Assembly: GCA_045629205.1 (NCBI GenBank)
Contig: JAZQQT010000173.1
Location: 1-8,974, forward strand
DNA: 8,974 bases
Direction of reading: 5' to 3'
Origin: JAZQLP01 sp045629205
GTDB taxonomy: Bacteria > Bacillota > Clostridia > Oscillospirales > UBA644
In this document: piece after piece, positions 7,155-8,974 of the stretch
Numbering within the stretch: position 1 is the stretch's first letter
Layout of the letters: the number at the start of each line of letters is the position of its first letter
Translations under genes and position numbers: made by a program
The notes under the pieces: generated by a model
Databases searched by the model: none
What the model saw: only the letters and a program-made list of their open reading frames with translations
What the model was told of the DNA's origin: nothing

Positions 7155-7811
7155 TTAATCTTTCTTATCTTTCGTGATAATTTTCATTATTTCGTTTTTT
7201 ACATACGATAAATCACTGTTTGTCAGTATCGGAATGAGCCGATCGATTTCTTCAATCGGTTTATTCCACCATTTCCATTCAAGAAGAAGTGTTATCAATT
7301 CATCGTCGAATCTCTTGCGAATGATTTTTGCGGGATTACCTGCGACTATCGTATACGGCGCGACGTTGCTGCCTACGATGCTGTTTGCTCCGATTATAGC
7401 TCCGTCTCCGATATTCACACCGGGAAGAATAACTGCATTTTGACCTATCCAGACATCGTTGCCTATAACGGTATTGCCTTTAAATGGCATATCTGTCTGC
7501 AACGGCTTTTCCATATTCCAGCCTTCAATTGTATAAAATGGGAATGTTGATACGGCGTTCATTTGATGATTTGCATCATTCATTACAAATTCAACGCCTG
7601 CGGCAATTTGACAGAATTTTCCGATAATAAGTTTATCTCTGCTCCATGGATAGAAATTGGTAACGTGGCTTTCAAAATCCGAATCGGCGATGTAAGTAAA
7701 ATCTCCGACTGATATATTGGGATTACTCAGCGACGGTTTTACGTATATCTCTTTATCATAACCGGCAATCGGATAAAGATTGTTCGGATTTGGTGATTTT
7801 ATGCTTTTCAT
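7155..7811 (-). CDS. Vat/CatB-type xenobiotic acetyltransferase (left-handed beta-helix)
   Basis: This 218-residue protein matches the hexapeptide-repeat xenobiotic acetyltransferases, trimeric cytoplasmic enzymes that acetylate hydroxyl groups of streptogramin A (Vat) or chloramphenicol (CatB) from acetyl-CoA. The N-terminus NPNNLYPIAG corresponds to the Vat PNPMKMYPIEG-type start. Next come KLIIGKFCQIAAGVEFVMN and NDANHQM, whose His falls at residue 82, the catalytic position in Vat(D). Hexad repeats TVIGNDVWIGQNAVILPGV and IGDGAIIGANSIVG, then AGNPAKIIRKRF and WKWWNKPI, complete the family pattern. I chose the ATG at 7811: the longer frame opens at a TTG (7841) with no ribosome binding site and adds residues not seen in Vat. 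The gap to the peptidase gene upstream is 40 bp. Real resistance cannot be claimed; many chromosomal relatives have unknown substrates. Confidence 0.9.
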   Translation of the reverse strand: MKSIKSPNPNNLYPIAGYDKEIYVKPSLSNPNISVGDFTYIADSDFESHVTNFYPWSRDKLIIGKFCQIAAGVEFVMNDANHQMNAVSTFPFYTIEGWNMEKPLQTDMPFKGNTVIGNDVWIGQNAVILPGVNIGDGAIIGANSIVGSNVAPYTIVAGNPAKIIRKRFDDELITLLLEWKWWNKPIEEIDRLIPILTNSDLSYVKNEIMKIITKDKKD

Positions 7812-7851
7812 TATCGTTTTATTCTTTCGGTTTATATGCAATAAAAAATAA

Positions 7852-8880
7852 TTAAAATGTGAATCTTATGGTTTGTTTATCGGCATCCGCAACGGCATCG
7901 ACTCCGAGGGGGATTATGCATCGGGGTGTTGAATGTCCGATATTTATATTAAACAGTATAGGTAAATCTTCTCTGTCGATTACTTCAAGAAGAAGCTTTT
8001 TATACTCATTTGCATATATTTCATTATACGGTTTTCCTGCGATAACGCCGTTTATATGTTTGAATACATCCTTTTCCTTGAGGTATTCAAGAGCTTTTTT
8101 GTATTTTTCCGGGGCCATTGTTTCTTCACTTGATTCAAGGAGCAAAATATGATTCTTCCATTCTTCTGCGTCAGGGAATAACCTGTATTTATAGCAAAGG
8201 ACCGGCATATCTGCATATCTGCTGCCGTCAAAAAAATCATACATCGTATCAATGCAGCCCCCGAGAATTTTGCCGGAAAAAACGGAAGGACCTCTTAAAA
8301 GTTCAAATCCGTAATTCGGGTGTGATTTCATCGGCTTTCCAATCTCATCTGCCGAAAAATCGGCTCTTGCATCATACCATATGTCGCTTGGCTTTATCTC
8401 TGTTATTGTTCCTGTTGTGATAAGCTCTTCAAAATACTTTTTTGTATAAGGCAGTATTTCGGAATCAAGTTCGCATATATCCGGAAGAAAAGCCTGTCCG
8501 TAAAAAGATGGGAGACCGACTTTGTTAAGCATGAAATGATTTACGGTTGTGTCTGAGAATCCGAGAAAAACCTTGTTTGAAACGGCGTCGGCAAGTTCAT
8601 TGTTTTCAAACAGATAGGGGAGTAACCGATATGTGTCGTCTCCGCCGACGGCACATAGTATCATGTCTATATCGGGGTCTCTGAATGCATCAAGTAAATC
8701 TTTTGCTCTTTTTTCGGGATGCTCTTTAATGTATTCGATTCCTTTAAGTGCATGCGGCATAAACTTGACGTTCAAACCGTATTTTTTCAGTCTGTCCAAT
8801 CCTATCTCAATTTCATGGCTTATGAACTGTTCTCCCAAAATACCTCTTGAAAGGCTGACGATTGCTATGTTATGTATCAT
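7852..8880 (-). CDS. S66 family serine peptidase, MccF-like (LD-carboxypeptidase superfamily)
   Basis: The S66 family includes LdcA, which trims the terminal D-Ala from murein tetrapeptides during wall recycling, and MccF, which cleaves microcin C-type peptidyl- or aminoacyl-nucleotides to give immunity. The 342 residues are closer to MccF (about 344) than to LdcA (about 304). The Ser-Glu-His triad is readable: S109 in GFSDTT, E249 in LLLESSEE, and H316 in NIGHSTP. AVGGDDTYRLLPYL and SGKILGGCIDTM are also family-typical, and no signal peptide is seen, so it should act in the cytoplasm. The ATG at 8880 has GGAG 4 nt upstream, whereas the in-frame TTG 13 codons earlier overlaps the preceding gene and has no good site. 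It lies 13 bp after the preceding stop and heads the complete genes of the block. The choice between wall recycling and detoxification is open. Confidence 0.9.
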   Translation of the reverse strand: MIHNIAIVSLSRGILGEQFISHEIEIGLDRLKKYGLNVKFMPHALKGIEYIKEHPEKRAKDLLDAFRDPDIDMILCAVGGDDTYRLLPYLFENNELADAVSNKVFLGFSDTTVNHFMLNKVGLPSFYGQAFLPDICELDSEILPYTKKYFEELITTGTITEIKPSDIWYDARADFSADEIGKPMKSHPNYGFELLRGPSVFSGKILGGCIDTMYDFFDGSRYADMPVLCYKYRLFPDAEEWKNHILLLESSEETMAPEKYKKALEYLKEKDVFKHINGVIAGKPYNEIYANEYKKLLLEVIDREDLPILFNINIGHSTPRCIIPLGVDAVADADKQTIRFTF

Positions 8881-8884
8881 ATGG

Positions 8885-8888
8885 CTCC
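8885..8888 (-). promoter_or_regulatory. Ribosome binding site for the MccF-like peptidase
   Basis: GGAG lies 4 nt before the ATG at 8880, in the 13-bp gap after the upstream gene's stop. It supports this ATG over the earlier in-frame TTG. Confidence 0.7.
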
Positions 8889-8893
8889 GTATT

Positions 8894-8974
8894 TCAAAGA
8901 ACTTTTTTGAATGTTTCAAGATAATCCTTTTGTGCTTGAGATAATCTGTAACTCTCGCGGGCTTTCTGAATGGT
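8894..8974 (-). CDS. C-terminal end of an unrecognised upstream gene (26 codons)
   Basis: From the right edge one minus-strand frame reads 26 sense codons and ends at TGA (8894-8896). The peptide ends QAQKDYLETFKKVL and begins TIQKARESYRLSQ; it is polar and probably helical. It stops 13 bp before the peptidase start, on the same strand, so it fits as the preceding operon member. The fragment is too short to assign a family. Confidence 0.55.
   Translation of the reverse strand, partial: TIQKARESYRLSQAQKDYLETFKKVL

Noticed and set aside
7812..7851. Regulatory element or riboswitch between the peptidase and acetyltransferase genes
   Set aside because: At 40 bp it is too short for a c-di-GMP or purine riboswitch, and it shows no hairpin or terminator.

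Overview
The window is one tightly packed block of genes, all on the minus strand. Transcription therefore runs from the right edge (position 8974) to the left edge (position 1). No gap between genes exceeds 45 bp, and several junctions are overlaps (TAATG, ATGA, an 8-bp overlap). I see no promoter, terminator, tRNA, rRNA, repeat, mobile element or CRISPR array. The layout suggests one long operon that enters and leaves the window unfinished. The DNA is AT-rich (estimated by eye, not counted). Anaerobe-type parts (a rubredoxin-like module, a Cys-rich PAS sensor), GGAG/AAAGGA ribosome binding sites and a multidomain GGDEF/EAL protein suggest an anaerobic Bacillota (Clostridia-like) genome. That taxonomic guess is inference only.

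In order of transcription (right to left): the last 26 codons of an unrecognised gene (8894-8974); an MccF-like S66 serine carboxypeptidase (7852-8880); a Vat/CatB-type hexapeptide-repeat acetyltransferase (7155-7811); a tandem-HD protein with an intact HD-GYP domain and a C-terminal rubredoxin-like zinc/iron knuckle (5780-7153); a nucleoside phosphorylase/nucleosidase-fold enzyme (4961-5734); a flavodoxin-fold NAD(P)H:quinone/azoreductase-type protein (4356-4946); a 1118-residue membrane protein with one intact EAL domain between two decayed GGDEF domains plus PAS-type sensors (1007-4363); deoxyribose-phosphate aldolase deoC (345-1010); and the first 115 codons of phosphopentomutase deoB (1-345).

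Two themes run through the block. The first is pentose and nucleoside salvage: a nucleoside-cleaving enzyme could release (deoxy)ribose-1-phosphate, DeoB would isomerise it to the 5-phosphate, and DeoC would split deoxyribose-5-phosphate into acetaldehyde and glyceraldehyde-3-phosphate. The second is cyclic-di-GMP breakdown: two predicted phosphodiesterases of unrelated families (EAL and HD-GYP), each attached to a possible redox- or metal-responsive Cys module, with a flavin reductase encoded between them. The most interesting aspects are the HD/HD-GYP/rubredoxin fusion and the translational coupling of the EAL protein to deoC. The MccF-like peptidase and Vat-like acetyltransferase at the upstream end resemble resistance or self-immunity enzymes, but their substrates cannot be read from sequence.

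Five genes have in-frame upstream TTG extensions or weak alternatives. For the EAL, nucleosidase and MccF genes the ATG start is chosen from a well-placed Shine-Dalgarno sequence. For the acetyltransferase it is chosen from alignment to the Vat family N-terminus.
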